From NCBI GenBank assembly GCA_035294245.1, contig DATGLG010000008.1, positions 1-53,062 on the forward strand: DNA of 53,062 nt, given 5' to 3'. The notes beneath the pieces are model-generated. The model searched no databases, was not told where the DNA came from, and saw nothing but the letters and a program-made list of their open reading frames with translations. The stretch comes from DATGLG01 sp035294245 (GTDB lineage: Bacteria; Pseudomonadota; Alphaproteobacteria; JACZXZ01). This document shows positions 14,918 through 24,500 of the stretch, one piece after another (position 1 is the stretch's first letter; every line of letters begins with the position of its first letter). The translations under genes and the position numbers were made by a program.

Positions 14918-17900
14918 ATGTCGAACGACCAGCCGCCGCCCCCTCCGCCCCCGGACGCGCTCGAAAGCTTCATCGCCTACTGGCAGAGCCGGGAAGGCGG
15001 CCAAGAGCGGGCGAACTACCAATTATTCCTGATCAAGCTTTGTGAAGTGCTGGGGCTTCCGGAGCCCGACGCCGCCGAGGCGACGCGCGAGCGCAACGAT
15101 TACGTGTTCGAGCGCGCCGTGGATTTCAAGGAAGCCGACGGCAGCGTCACGACCGGCCATATCGATCTTTATCGCCGCGGCAGCTTCGTTCTGGAGGCGA
15201 AGCAGAGTCGCCAGAAGGGCGGCACCAAGGCCATCCCGGCTCAGCTCGGTCTTTTCACCGACGCCGCCGATGAGCCCGCTCGCCGCGGCCGCCGCTCGGC
15301 CGCGCGCGGCTGGGACGTGCTGATGCTCAATGCACGGCAGCAGGCGGAAGCCTATGCCAAGGCCCTGCCGGAAGCCCATGGCTGGCCGCCCTTCCTTCTC
15401 GTCTGCGATGTCGGCCATTGCCTCGAGGTCTATGCCGACTTCTCCGGCCAAGGCAAAAATTACGCCCAGTTCCCCGACAGACAGGGCTTCCGCATCTATC
15501 TGGAAGACCTGCGGCAGGCCGATATTCGCGACCGGCTCGTCCGCATCTGGACCGACCCGCTTTCGCTCGATCCGGCGCGCAGGAGCGCGCGCGTGACGCG
15601 GCGGATCGCCGAGCGCCTGGCGGCGGTCTCGAAGACCCTCGAAGGCGCCAAGCACCCGCCCGAGACGGTGGCCATGTTCCTCATGCGCTGCCTCTTCACG
15701 ATGTTCGCCGAGGACGTGAAGCTCCTGCCGGAGCGATCCTTTCGCGACCTTCTCGAGAAATGCGAGGCCGACCCGTCGAAGTTCGGCCCCATGGTCGGCC
15801 AGCTATGGGAAGCCATGAATACGGGCGGGTTCGCCTATGCGATTGCGGAAAAGGTGAAGCGCTTCAACGGCGAATTCTTCCGCGATTGCACGGTTCTACC
15901 TCTCGGCCGCGAGGAGATCGGCGAATTGCGCCAGGCGGCCGAGGCGGATTGGCGGGAAGTCGAGCCGGCGATCTTCGGCACGCTATTGGAGCAGGCGCTC
16001 GACGAGGGGGAGCGGAAACGCCTCGGCGCCCATTACACGCCCCGCGCCTATGTCGAGCGGCTGGTCGTCGCAACGGTGATCGAGCCGCTGCGCACGGAAT
16101 GGGGCCAGGTCCTTTCCACGGCGGAACGTCAGAAGGCGGAAGGCCGGCACGAGGATGCGGTCAGGACCGTGCGGGGCTTCCACGACAAGCTCTGCAACAC
16201 GCGCGTGCTCGACCCCGCCTGCGGAACCGGCAATTTCCTTTACGTCGCGTTCGAATTGATCAAGCGGCTCGAAGGCGAAGTCCTCGAAGCCCTCGTCGAT
16301 CTCGGCGGGCAAGAAGCGCTGTCGAGTCTCGAAGGCCACACCGTCGACCCCCATCAGTTCCTCGGCTTGGAGGTCAATCCTCGCGCCGCGGCGATCGCGG
16401 AGCTGGTGCTGTGGATCGGCTATCTGCAATGGCATTTCCGCACCCGGGGCGGCGCACCGTCCGAACCGATCCTGCACGCCTTCAAGAACATCGAGGTGAA
16501 GGATGCCGTCCTTGCCGCCGACGTGGCGCTCGCGCGGGACGCCCAGGGCAAGCCGCTGCGCCGGATCAATGCCGACGGCAAGGAGGAAGAAGTCCACCGC
16601 TACAAAAACCCCCATCGTCCCGATTGGCCGAACGCGGAATTCATCGTCGGCAATCCGCCTTTCATCGGCGGCAAGGATTTGCGCGCGCGCCTCGGCGATG
16701 AACGCGCGGAAGCCCTTTGGGCGGCGCATCCCCAGATGAACGAGAGTGCGGATTTCGTCATGTATTGGTGGGACCACGCCGCAACACTCCTGACCCGCGG
16801 GGGGGGGGTACTGCGGCGCTTCGGCCTGGTCACCACCAATTCCATCAGCCAGGTCTTTCAGCGCCGTGTCATCGAACGGCACCTCAAGGCCAAGCACCCC
16901 GTCTCCCTCGTCATGGCGATCCCCGATCATCCCTGGACCAAGGCGACGCGGGATTCCGCGGCCGTTCGCATCGCCATGACCGTCGCGGAAGCGGGGAGCC
17001 GGGACGGCCTTCTTCGCGAGGTCACCCGCGAAGACGCCCTCGACACCGACGAGCCGAAAATCGACTTCAAGGAGCGCATCGGCACGATCAATGCCGATCT
17101 CACGATTGGCGTCGACGTTACGGCGGCGGTGGCGCTGAGGGCCAATGAAGGGCTCTGTTCACCCGGCGTGAAGCTGCACGGCGCCGGCTTCATCGTCACG
17201 CCGCAGGAGGCGGCGTTGCTGGGCCTCGGCAGGCGGAAAGGCCTGGAGCGCCATATCCGCCCCTATCGCAACGGGCGCGATCTGACATCCCGCCCGCGCG
17301 GCGTCATGGTGATCGACCTTGATGGGCTTTCGATCGAGGACGTACGTCAGCGTTTTCCAGAGGTTTACCAGCACCTTCTTGTAAAGGTGAAACCCGAGCG
17401 GGATAGAAACAACGAGGAGTATCGGCGGATCAATTGGTGGCTCTTCGGCCGTAGAAATACATTAATGCGTGGGTTTACAGCCGAAATCCCGCGCTACATT
17501 GCGACGGTCGAGACAGCAAAGCATCGCGTCTTCCAGTTCCTCGACACGACGATCCTGCCCGATAACAAGCTGGTCAACATCGGATCGGACGACGCCTTTC
17601 ATCTCGGCGTCCTGTCGTCCCGGATTTATGTGGCGTGGGCTTTGCGGACCGGCGGCTGGCTCGGCGTCGGCAATGACCCCGTCTATGTGAAGTCTCGTTG
17701 CTTCGATCCCTTCCCCTTTCCCGATGCGAGCGACGCGCAGAAGGCCGAAATCCGCGCACTCGCGGAAGAGCTCGACGCCCATCGCAAGCGCCAGCAAGCG
17801 GAGCACCCGTCCCTCACGCTCACGGCGATGTACAACGTCCTCGAGCGGCTGTGTGCCGGCGCGACAACGGACGATCTCGACAGCGGCGAGCGGCGAATCT

Positions 17901-18388
17901 TCGACGAGGGACTCGTCCTCATCCTCAAGGAGTTGCATGACCGTCTCGACGCCGCCGTCGCCGCCGCCTATGGCTGGCCCGCCGATCTCGCGGAGGAGGA
18001 TATCCTCGCCCGCCTCGTCGCCCTCAACAAGGCGCGCGCCGCCGAGGAGGCCCGCGGCATAGTGCGCTGGCTCCGTCCGGATTATCAGATCGCACGCTTC
18101 GGCTCACCGGCGGAGAGGGCGGAGCAATTGGAGGCCGAGCTGGTCACCGCCGAGGCGAAAGTGCTGCGCCCCGCCTTCCCGGCGGCGGACACGGCCCAGA
18201 CGGCGGCCGTCTTGTCGGCGCTGGCGAGCGCCGACAGCGCCCGCGACGCCGCTTCCATCGCCGCCCTGTTCCGCCAGGGCAGGCGCTGCGAGGCCAAGGT
18301 GCGCGCCGTTCTGATCGCCCTCGCCCGCACGGGCTTCGTCGCCACACCCAACGGCGGCAGGAGCTTCGTCCTCCGCCGCGTGTCGTAG
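14918..18388 (+). CDS. MmeI-like type IIG restriction-modification enzyme
   Basis: This 1156-residue protein combines nuclease, adenine methyltransferase and target recognition in one chain. The N-terminal nuclease motif is D83-x9-E93-A-K95, the same spacing as in MmeI. Methyltransferase motif I is DPACGTGNF (432-440), motif IV is NPPF (579-582), and the block RRFGLVTTNSI follows. The region around residues 820-930 (RINWWLFGRRNTLMRGF, later FDPFPFPD) resembles the MmeI-family target-recognition domain. Such enzymes methylate one strand and cut at a distance. A run of ten G residues at 16799-16808 (codons 628-631) sits between motif IV and the RRFG block, a candidate slip site. The gene precedes a toxin-antitoxin pair by 131 bases. 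Recognition sequence is unknown. Confidence 0.88.
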   Translation: MSNDQPPPPPPPDALESFIAYWQSREGGQERANYQLFLIKLCEVLGLPEPDAAEATRERNDYVFERAVDFKEADGSVTTGHIDLYRRGSFVLEAKQSRQKGGTKAIPAQLGLFTDAADEPARRGRRSAARGWDVLMLNARQQAEAYAKALPEAHGWPPFLLVCDVGHCLEVYADFSGQGKNYAQFPDRQGFRIYLEDLRQADIRDRLVRIWTDPLSLDPARRSARVTRRIAERLAAVSKTLEGAKHPPETVAMFLMRCLFTMFAEDVKLLPERSFRDLLEKCEADPSKFGPMVGQLWEAMNTGGFAYAIAEKVKRFNGEFFRDCTVLPLGREEIGELRQAAEADWREVEPAIFGTLLEQALDEGERKRLGAHYTPRAYVERLVVATVIEPLRTEWGQVLSTAERQKAEGRHEDAVRTVRGFHDKLCNTRVLDPACGTGNFLYVAFELIKRLEGEVLEALVDLGGQEALSSLEGHTVDPHQFLGLEVNPRAAAIAELVLWIGYLQWHFRTRGGAPSEPILHAFKNIEVKDAVLAADVALARDAQGKPLRRINADGKEEEVHRYKNPHRPDWPNAEFIVGNPPFIGGKDLRARLGDERAEALWAAHPQMNESADFVMYWWDHAATLLTRGGGVLRRFGLVTTNSISQVFQRRVIERHLKAKHPVSLVMAIPDHPWTKATRDSAAVRIAMTVAEAGSRDGLLREVTREDALDTDEPKIDFKERIGTINADLTIGVDVTAAVALRANEGLCSPGVKLHGAGFIVTPQEAALLGLGRRKGLERHIRPYRNGRDLTSRPRGVMVIDLDGLSIEDVRQRFPEVYQHLLVKVKPERDRNNEEYRRINWWLFGRRNTLMRGFTAEIPRYIATVETAKHRVFQFLDTTILPDNKLVNIGSDDAFHLGVLSSRIYVAWALRTGGWLGVGNDPVYVKSRCFDPFPFPDASDAQKAEIRALAEELDAHRKRQQAEHPSLTLTAMYNVLERLCAGATTDDLDSGERRIFDEGLVLILKELHDRLDAAVAAAYGWPADLAEEDILARLVALNKARAAEEARGIVRWLRPDYQIARFGSPAERAEQLEAELVTAEAKVLRPAFPAADTAQTAAVLSALASADSARDAASIAALFRQGRRCEAKVRAVLIALARTGFVATPNGGRSFVLRRVS
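16799..16808 (+). repeat. Poly-G(10) homopolymer inside the type IIG gene
   Basis: Ten consecutive G residues encode the Gly-Gly-Gly-Val part of LTRGGGVLRRFG. Loss or gain of one base would shift the frame and truncate the enzyme after its methyltransferase motif IV. It is the longest G run I see in the window. Confidence 0.9.
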
Positions 18389-18468
18389 GCGCGATCATGC
18401 TTTTCCACACCAAAGTCCGTCGGGGTGTACCTTTGCCAGGTCGGCGCGGACAAGCCGCGGGCGCTTGA

Positions 18469-18498
18469 CCATGCATGGCAATGTACATACAATGCATT
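18469..18498 (+). promoter_or_regulatory. Three-palindrome operator candidate of the toxin-antitoxin pair
   Basis: Three perfect palindromes follow one another: CCATGCATGG (18469-18478), ATGTACAT (18481-18488) and AATGCATT (18491-18498). Their centres are about 11 and 10 bp apart, one helical turn each. They end 21 bases before the antitoxin ATG. Ribbon-helix-helix antitoxins typically bind such phased palindromes to repress their own operon. Confidence 0.6.
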
Positions 18499-18519
18499 GC
18501 GCCTTGCAAGCGAGGACTC

Positions 18520-18789
18520 ATGCGCCAGTCCTTTACGATGCGCCTCGATCCCAGCGTGTTGAAAGCAGCCAGGAAAAAGGCGGCAAGGGACAACCGCACG
18601 CTCACCAATTATATCGAGACGCTGCTGCGTCGCGATCTTCAGGCGAGCACCGACGAGCCGCGGCTCGAAGTGATCGCCCCGGCGGACATCCGGCGCTCCG
18701 TTGCCGTCCCGCTGCCCGGCGAGACCAAGGAAGACCGCAAGCGCCGGGACGAGGTGTTCCTCGCCGTGCTCGAGGCTAGCGGTTATTGA
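18520..18789 (+). CDS. Ribbon-helix-helix antitoxin
   Basis: This 89-residue protein has a ribbon-helix-helix fold at residues 1-45. The strand is SFTMRLD, followed by helices PSVLKAARKKAARDN and TLTNYIETLLRRDL. The C-terminal half (LEVIAPADIRRSVAVPLPGE and beyond) is the likely toxin-binding arm. ATG 18520 is chosen because it puts the strand at the N-terminus. The stop overlaps the next gene's start, so the two are translationally coupled. Three phased palindromes upstream form a plausible self-repression operator. A decayed relative of this protein is present at 29866-30102. Confidence 0.8.
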   Translation: MRQSFTMRLDPSVLKAARKKAARDNRTLTNYIETLLRRDLQASTDEPRLEVIAPADIRRSVAVPLPGETKEDRKRRDEVFLAVLEASGY

Positions 18790-19250
18790 GCGAGCCGCCT
18801 TTCGGGCTGGGCCAGTTCATCTGGTGCCGGTTCCCCTATATGGAAAAGCCGCTTCGCCCCGGGCCGAAAGAACATATCGGCTATATCGCGGATATTCGCG
18901 AGCTCGGCGAGGACGCGCATCTTGCCGTGATGTCGATCTATACAACGACGGTCCCATGGGAGCCTCGCATGCGGTTGCCCCTGGGGGTCATCCCGGTCGA
19001 GCCGTCGGCGGCAGCGGCAATGAACCAGAAGGGTTTCGTCATCGACGCTCGGCGAATTGCCTTCATGCCGGTGAGCCTCGCCTTCTTCCCGCGCCTCGGC
19101 AAACCGAATAAAGGAATCGTGCACACCGCTTCTCCGCGCTTTCATCGGCTGGTGCAGAACACGCTCTTGCAACTGGCGCGGCGGCCCGATTTGATCGTCG
19201 CGCTTGGACCCGATCGGCCCGGGCAGGTCCGCCGCAAGAGAGACGCCTGA
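18786..19250 (+). CDS. PemK/MazF-like toxin candidate
   Basis: This 154-residue protein starts with a pattern seen in PemK/MazF-type toxins (LGQFIWCRFPY, then GPKEHIGYIADIRE), and its partner is a ribbon-helix-helix antitoxin. PemK/MazF enzymes cleave mRNA at short motifs. The match is by pattern and gene arrangement. The later part (DARRIAFMPVSLAFFPRLGK) diverges from classical MazF. The start is a TTG that overlaps the antitoxin stop (TTGA), consistent with lower and coupled expression. It could also be a different small-ribonuclease-like fold. Confidence 0.6.
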   Translation: MSEPPFGLGQFIWCRFPYMEKPLRPGPKEHIGYIADIRELGEDAHLAVMSIYTTTVPWEPRMRLPLGVIPVEPSAAAAMNQKGFVIDARRIAFMPVSLAFFPRLGKPNKGIVHTASPRFHRLVQNTLLQLARRPDLIVALGPDRPGQVRRKRDA

Positions 19251-19565
19251 GCTTGCGCGACTCGTTCGACGGGTGCGTGGCCCCCTCACCCCGCCCTCTC
19301 CCGCGACCGTCGAGGTGGAGGGCGGAGGGGCACCTTGAGGGGTGGCGGTTGGTAAAAAAGGCGAAAAGCGCTATCATTTGTCAATTCGACGTGGCGCCTA
19401 TCGACCTGAACAACAACCCGACCCGCAATCAGCGGCCGTCGCCACATCCGCATTCAAGACTAAGAGGGCCACCGTCCTAATCGGGACGGATCGAATTGGG
19501 CGGCGTTCGGCCATAAGGGGATGGCCATGACACCAAAACGCATGACGTGCTGTCGAGGCGATCGG
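19251..19565 (+). other. Intergenic region before the binding-protein/kinase operon
   Basis: These 315 bases hold repeat family D copy 2 (19279-19302) and then a promoter-like stretch. A short open frame in 19342-19530 has no coding features I can support. The operon start at 19566 follows without a strong ribosome-binding site. Confidence 0.5.
19279..19302 (+). repeat. CCCTC-rich dispersed repeat, family D, copy 2
   Basis: GGCCCCCTCACCCC then GCCCTCTCCC matches the copies at 14798-14822 and 30654-30679. It lies just after the toxin gene, so copies 1 and 2 bracket the type IIG/toxin-antitoxin block as direct repeats. Confidence 0.6.
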
Positions 19566-20555
19566 ATGAGGCGGCGGGCTTTCATCGCGCTTGTCACGGG
19601 CGCGATGGCGTGGCCGCTCGTCGCTCTCGCGCAGCAGGCCGGCAAGGTGTTTCGCATCGGCTTCCTGAGCCCGATCGACTTCGCGCCGGGATCGGTCAGC
19701 GGCAACTTGGCAAACGGCGTCGTCCGCAGGCTCGGACGGCTTGGTTATGCGCTCGGCGGCAATCTCGAGGTCGAGAAGCGCGCGGCGAACACCCATCTTG
19801 AGCGCCTGCCGGGGCTTGTCCAGGAGTTGCTGGCTCGACACGTCTCGGTGATCGTCACAAACAGCTATCCCGCGGCGGCAGCCGCCAAGCAAGGCACCAG
19901 CTCGGTGCCGATCGTGATTAGCGGCGCCGGCGATCCGGTCAAGACTCACCTCGTCGACAGCCTGGCGCGGCCGGGCGGCAACGTCACCGGCATCTCCGAT
20001 GTCGCCGCCGAGCTCGCGCCGAAGCGGCTCGAGCTCCTCAAGGAGATGGTGCCGGAATTGCGGCGGGTGGCGATGCTTTGGAATGCCAACGACATCGGCA
20101 TGACGATGCGCTACGAGGCCTCGGCGGCGGCGGCCAAGGAGCTTGGCGTCACCGTGCAGCCGCTTGGCGTGCGCGAGCCCAATGATTTCGACGAAGCCTT
20201 CGCGGCCATGAGCCGCGAGAGGCCGGACGGGCTGCTCATGGTCGCCGACATGCTGACGGGGCTCAACCGCAAGCGGGTCTACGACTATGCCGCGGCCCAC
20301 CATCTGCCGGCGATCTACGAGAGTGAGAATTTCGCCCGCGATGGCGGGCTCATGTCCTACGGGCCCGATCGTGAGGAAGACATCGACCGGATGGCCGACC
20401 TGGTAGACCGAATACTCAAGGGCGCCAACCCGGCCGAGCTGCCATTGGAGCAGCCGACGCGTTTTCGCCTGGTGATCAATCTCAAGACCGCCAAGGCCCT
20501 TGGCCTGACGGTCCCGCAATCGATCCTCGCCCGCGCCGACGAGGTGATCGAATGA
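19566..20555 (+). CDS. Orphan periplasmic binding protein, ABC_sub_bind family (1)
   Basis: This 329-residue protein belongs to the ABC_sub_bind (TrpX-like) family with type I periplasmic-binding fold. Landmarks are FRIGFLSPIDF near the start, DSLARPGGNVTGIS in the middle and the ending FRLVINLKTAKALGLTVPQS. The N-terminus MRRRAFIALVTGAMAWPLVA is a signal peptide with Tat-like arginines, and the cleavage site is probably ALA-QQ. ATG 19566 is preferred over an upstream in-frame codon because it starts the signal. The end overlaps the next binding-protein gene by four bases. No permease or ATPase is nearby; the downstream gene is a sensor kinase, so a sensing role is likely. Ligands of this family vary. 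Confidence 0.9.
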   Translation: MRRRAFIALVTGAMAWPLVALAQQAGKVFRIGFLSPIDFAPGSVSGNLANGVVRRLGRLGYALGGNLEVEKRAANTHLERLPGLVQELLARHVSVIVTNSYPAAAAAKQGTSSVPIVISGAGDPVKTHLVDSLARPGGNVTGISDVAAELAPKRLELLKEMVPELRRVAMLWNANDIGMTMRYEASAAAAKELGVTVQPLGVREPNDFDEAFAAMSRERPDGLLMVADMLTGLNRKRVYDYAAAHHLPAIYESENFARDGGLMSYGPDREEDIDRMADLVDRILKGANPAELPLEQPTRFRLVINLKTAKALGLTVPQSILARADEVIE

Positions 20556-21544
20556 GGCGCAGGGATTTCATGATGCTGCTCGGTGGCGCGGCAGCTCTCC
20601 CGCCGGTGACGGTCGCCGCGCAGCAGACGTCGCAAGTCCGAAGGCTCGGGGTCATCATGGCTGCGGGAAAGACTCCTGAATATGTCGCCGCTCTCGCGGC
20701 GTTCGTAGAGGTATTGGGATCGCTCGGCTGGAAGCAGGGCGATACTCTCGTGATCGACGAGCGCTGGTCCGCCGGGGGCCGGGAGCGCGCCCGCTCCGCC
20801 GCGACGGAGATCGTCGCGCTCAATCCCACCGTCGTCCTGGGACAATCGGCTGCTGTAGTCGAGGCCCTGCTGGCGATGACGCGGACGACTCCGATCGTCT
20901 TCGTGCATGTGGCCGATCCGGTCGCGAGCGGCTTTGTCTCGAACTTGGCGCGCCCCGGAGGAAATGTCACGGGAATCACCAACATCGAGCCGTCGATGGG
21001 AGGCAAGTGGCTTCAGTTCCTCAAGGAAGCGGCGCCGGCCGTGACGCGAACGGCACTGCTCGTCAACCCGGACACGCAGCCGGATCGCGGCGCAATCTTC
21101 CTCAATCCATTCGAGGCTGCCGCCCGCTCCCTGAATGTGACGCCGGTGAAGGGCGAGGTGCATGATCTCAAAGACATCGAGGCAACGATGGCGGGCTTGG
21201 CGACCGAGCCGCGCGGCGGCGTCATCGTCATTCCCGACGCCTTTTTCGCCAGCCATAGCGCTGAGATCGTCGCGCTCGCCCAGCGTTTCCGGCTGCCGGC
21301 TGTTTACCCTTACCGATATTATGTCGCGCAAGGTGGTCTCCTCTCCTACGGCGTCAACAACGTCGACCTGTTCCGGCAGGCGGCACCCTACGTCGATCGC
21401 ATTCTGCGCGGTGAAAAGCCTGCCGACTTGCCGGTGCAGCAGCCGACTAAGTTTGATCTCATTGTCAACCTCAAAACCGCCAAGGCCCTCGGCCTCGCCA
21501 TCCCGTCCGCGATCCTCGCCCGCGCCGACGAGGTGATCGAATGA
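20552..21544 (+). CDS. Orphan periplasmic binding protein, ABC_sub_bind family (2)
   Basis: This 330-residue paralogue of the preceding gene has the same landmarks: SNLARPGGNVTGITNIEPSM and the ending NLKTAKALGLAIPSAILARA. The signal peptide starts MRRRDFMMLLGGAAALPP, with a Tat-type RRRDF motif. It overlaps its upstream neighbour by four bases (ATGA) and its downstream sensor kinase by four bases (ATGA), so all three should be made from one transcript at matched levels. The two binding proteins differ in their central ligand regions and may bind different molecules. Confidence 0.92.
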   Translation: MRRRDFMMLLGGAAALPPVTVAAQQTSQVRRLGVIMAAGKTPEYVAALAAFVEVLGSLGWKQGDTLVIDERWSAGGRERARSAATEIVALNPTVVLGQSAAVVEALLAMTRTTPIVFVHVADPVASGFVSNLARPGGNVTGITNIEPSMGGKWLQFLKEAAPAVTRTALLVNPDTQPDRGAIFLNPFEAAARSLNVTPVKGEVHDLKDIEATMAGLATEPRGGVIVIPDAFFASHSAEIVALAQRFRLPAVYPYRYYVAQGGLLSYGVNNVDLFRQAAPYVDRILRGEKPADLPVQQPTKFDLIVNLKTAKALGLAIPSAILARADEVIE

Positions 21545-24500
21545 GGCGGCGGGCGAGCGGCACCCCAAGCCAGGCGCGGCCCGCGAGGTGGCGCGGCCTG
21601 TTCGCCAAGTACCTCGCCTCGCTCGTCGGGCTGGTGGCGCTGGCGGTGCTCGGCAGCGGCGCCCTCGACGTGTGGTTCGCCTACCGCGACGGCAAGGAGG
21701 CTCTCGTCCGCCTCCAGCAGGAGAAGGCCGCGGCGGCGGCCCAGCAGATCGGCGCCTTCGTCGCCGAGATCGAGCGCCAGATCGGCTGGACCACCTATGC
21801 CCAGTGGTCGGCGGGCAGCCTCGAAGAGCGGCGCTTCGACTTCATCCGCCTGCTGCGGCAGGTGCCGGCGATCACCGAGTTGGTCGAGCTCGACGGCCAG
21901 GGGCGCGAGCAGCTCAAGGTCTCGCGCCTCGAGATGGACGTGGTGGGCAGCCAGGCGGACCGCTCACGCGATCCCAGGTTCACCGAGGCCGTCGCCAGGC
22001 GCATCTGGTACGGCCCCGTCTACTTCCGCAAGGAGTCCGAGCCCTACATGTCGCTGGCGGTGGCCCATGCCGGGCGCAATTCCGGCGTCACCGTCGCCGA
22101 GGTCAACCTCAAGCTGATCTGGGACGTGATCAGCGGCCTCAAGGTCGGCAAGGGCGGCTACGCCTACGTCGTCGACCCGCGGGGGCGCCTCATCGCCCAT
22201 CCTGACATCAGCCTGGTGCTGCGCCACACCGACCTCTCCGCCCTGCCCCAGGTCGCCGCGGCGCGCGCTGCCGCGGGCGGGGCGGCGCCCGACGAGCCGG
22301 TCTCGATCGCGCCAAACTTCGCGGGGCGCCGCGTGCTCGCCGCCTATGCGCCGATCGCACCCCTCGGCTGGCTGGTCTTCGTCGAGCTGCCGCTTGGCGA
22401 GGCGCTGCAGCCGCTTTACGGCTCGCTCGTCCGCTCCGCGCTGCTCCTCGTTCTCGGCCTCGCGACGGCGGCGGCGGCCGGGCTGTGGCTCGCCCGCCGC
22501 ATGGTCGTGCCGATCCGCACGCTGCAGGCGGGTGCCGAGCGCCTCGGCGCGGGCGAGCTCGGCCACCGCATCGAGGTCAGGACCGGCGACGAGATCGAGG
22601 CCCTCGCCGGCGCCTTCAACCGCATGGGCGCCGATCTGGAGAAATCCTACGCCGAGCTCGAGAGCCGCGTCGAGGCGCGCACCGCGGAGCTGAAGGAAGC
22701 CCTCGACCAGCAGACGGCGACGGCGGAGGTGCTGCGCGTCATCAACAGCTCGCCCGGCGATCTCGTCCCGGTGTTCGAGGCGATCCTGGAGAAGGCCCAC
22801 GGCCTCTGCGGCGTCGACCACGGCAGCCTGCACGTCTGGGACGGCGGGCGGTCCCGCTTGGTCGCGGCGCACGGCCTGCCGGAGCCGTTCGCCGATCTGC
22901 TGCGGCAGGGGATTCCAGGGGACGCCCCGGCGATCAGCTCATTGCTCGCCGGTGCCCACCTTGTCCATATCCCCGATCTCGCGGAGATCGACCACCCGGT
23001 GACGCAAGCCGCGGTCAAGCTCGGCGGCATCCGCACCTCGCTCTTCGTGCCGCTGCGCCGGGACCATGCCTTCCTCGGCATGATCGTCTGCGGCCGCCCG
23101 GAGGTAAGGCCCTTCTCCGACAAGCAGATCGCATTGCTGGAGAGCTTCGCCGCGCAGGCCGTCGTCGCCATCGAGAACGCGCGGCTGCTCGGCGAGCTCA
23201 GGAGCCGGAACAGCGAGCTCGCCGAGGCGCTCGAATATCAGACCGCGACCAGCGAGGTGCTGCGCATCGTCGCAAGCTCGCCCGACGACCTGCACCCCGT
23301 CTTCGATGCGATGCTGGAGAAGGCGATCGAGCTGTGCGAGGCGACCTACGGCTGTCTCATGCTCTATCGCGACGGGGCCTACACCCTGGCGGCCTCGAAG
23401 GACCTGCCTCCGCCGTTCGCCGCCGTGCTTCGCGCCGGGCCCCATCGGCCGCTGCCGAGCGCCGCACTCGGCCGGATAGCCCAAACCAAGGCGCCCGTGT
23501 ATGTCGCGGACTCGCGCGAGGATGTCGCCTACATCGAGCGCGACGCCTGGCGTGTCGCCGCGGTCGAGCTCGGCGGCGTCCGCGCCCAGCTCGCGGCGCC
23601 CCTGTTGAAGAAGGGCGAGCTGATCGGCGCCTTCGTGCTGTTTCGGCAGGAGCCTCGCGCCTTCGCCGACAAGCACATCGCGCTGGTCACGACCTTCGCC
23701 GACCAGGCGGTGATCGCCATCGAGAACGCCCGGCTGCTCGGCGAGCTGCGCGAGCGCAGCGCGGAGCTCGCGCGCTCGGTCGAGGAGCTAACGACGCTCA
23801 GCGAGGTCGGGCAGGCGGTGAGCTCGACCCTCGACCTCAGGACCGTGCAGGCGACCATCGTCGCCCGCGCCGTCGAGCTGTCGGGCGCCGATTCCGGCAC
23901 CATCTTCCGCTACCGCAAGGCCGCGGGCGAGTTCCGCCTCGACACGGCGCACGGCCTTGCCGAGGATGTCGTCGCCGCCATCCGCCGCGTCCGCATCCGC
24001 GAGGCGGAGACCGCGGCAATGGGCCGCGCGGTCCGCGAGCGCGCGCCGATCGAGCTCCCCGATCTCGGCCAGGCGCCGAACTTCCCGCTGCGCGACATCC
24101 TTTATGTCGCCGGCTTCCGCTCGGGCATGATCGTGCCCCTCGTCGGGCCGGACCGCGTCTTCGGCGTGCTCTCCATTCAGCGCAAGACGGCCGGCGCCTT
24201 TCCGGAGGGCACCCTCAGGCTCATGCAGACCTTCGCCAGCCAATCGGCGCTCGCCATCCAGAATGCGCGCCTCTTCCGCGAAATCGAGGAGCAGGGCCGA
24301 GAGCTCGCCGTCGCCAGCCAGCACAAGTCGCAGTTCCTCGCCAATATGAGCCACGAGCTGCGCACACCCTTGAATGCCGTCCTCGGCTACACGGAGCTGC
24401 TGGTCGACGGCATCTATGGCGCGCTTCCCGAGAAGGCGCAGGGCGTGCTGGAGCGGATCCAGAGCAACGGCAAGCACCTCTTGCAGCTCATCAACGACGT

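Noticed and set aside
19398..21568. Two long minus-strand frames opposite the ABC_sub_bind genes
   Set aside because: Their translations are antisense images of binding-protein genes, a known source of false annotations in this group of bacteria.
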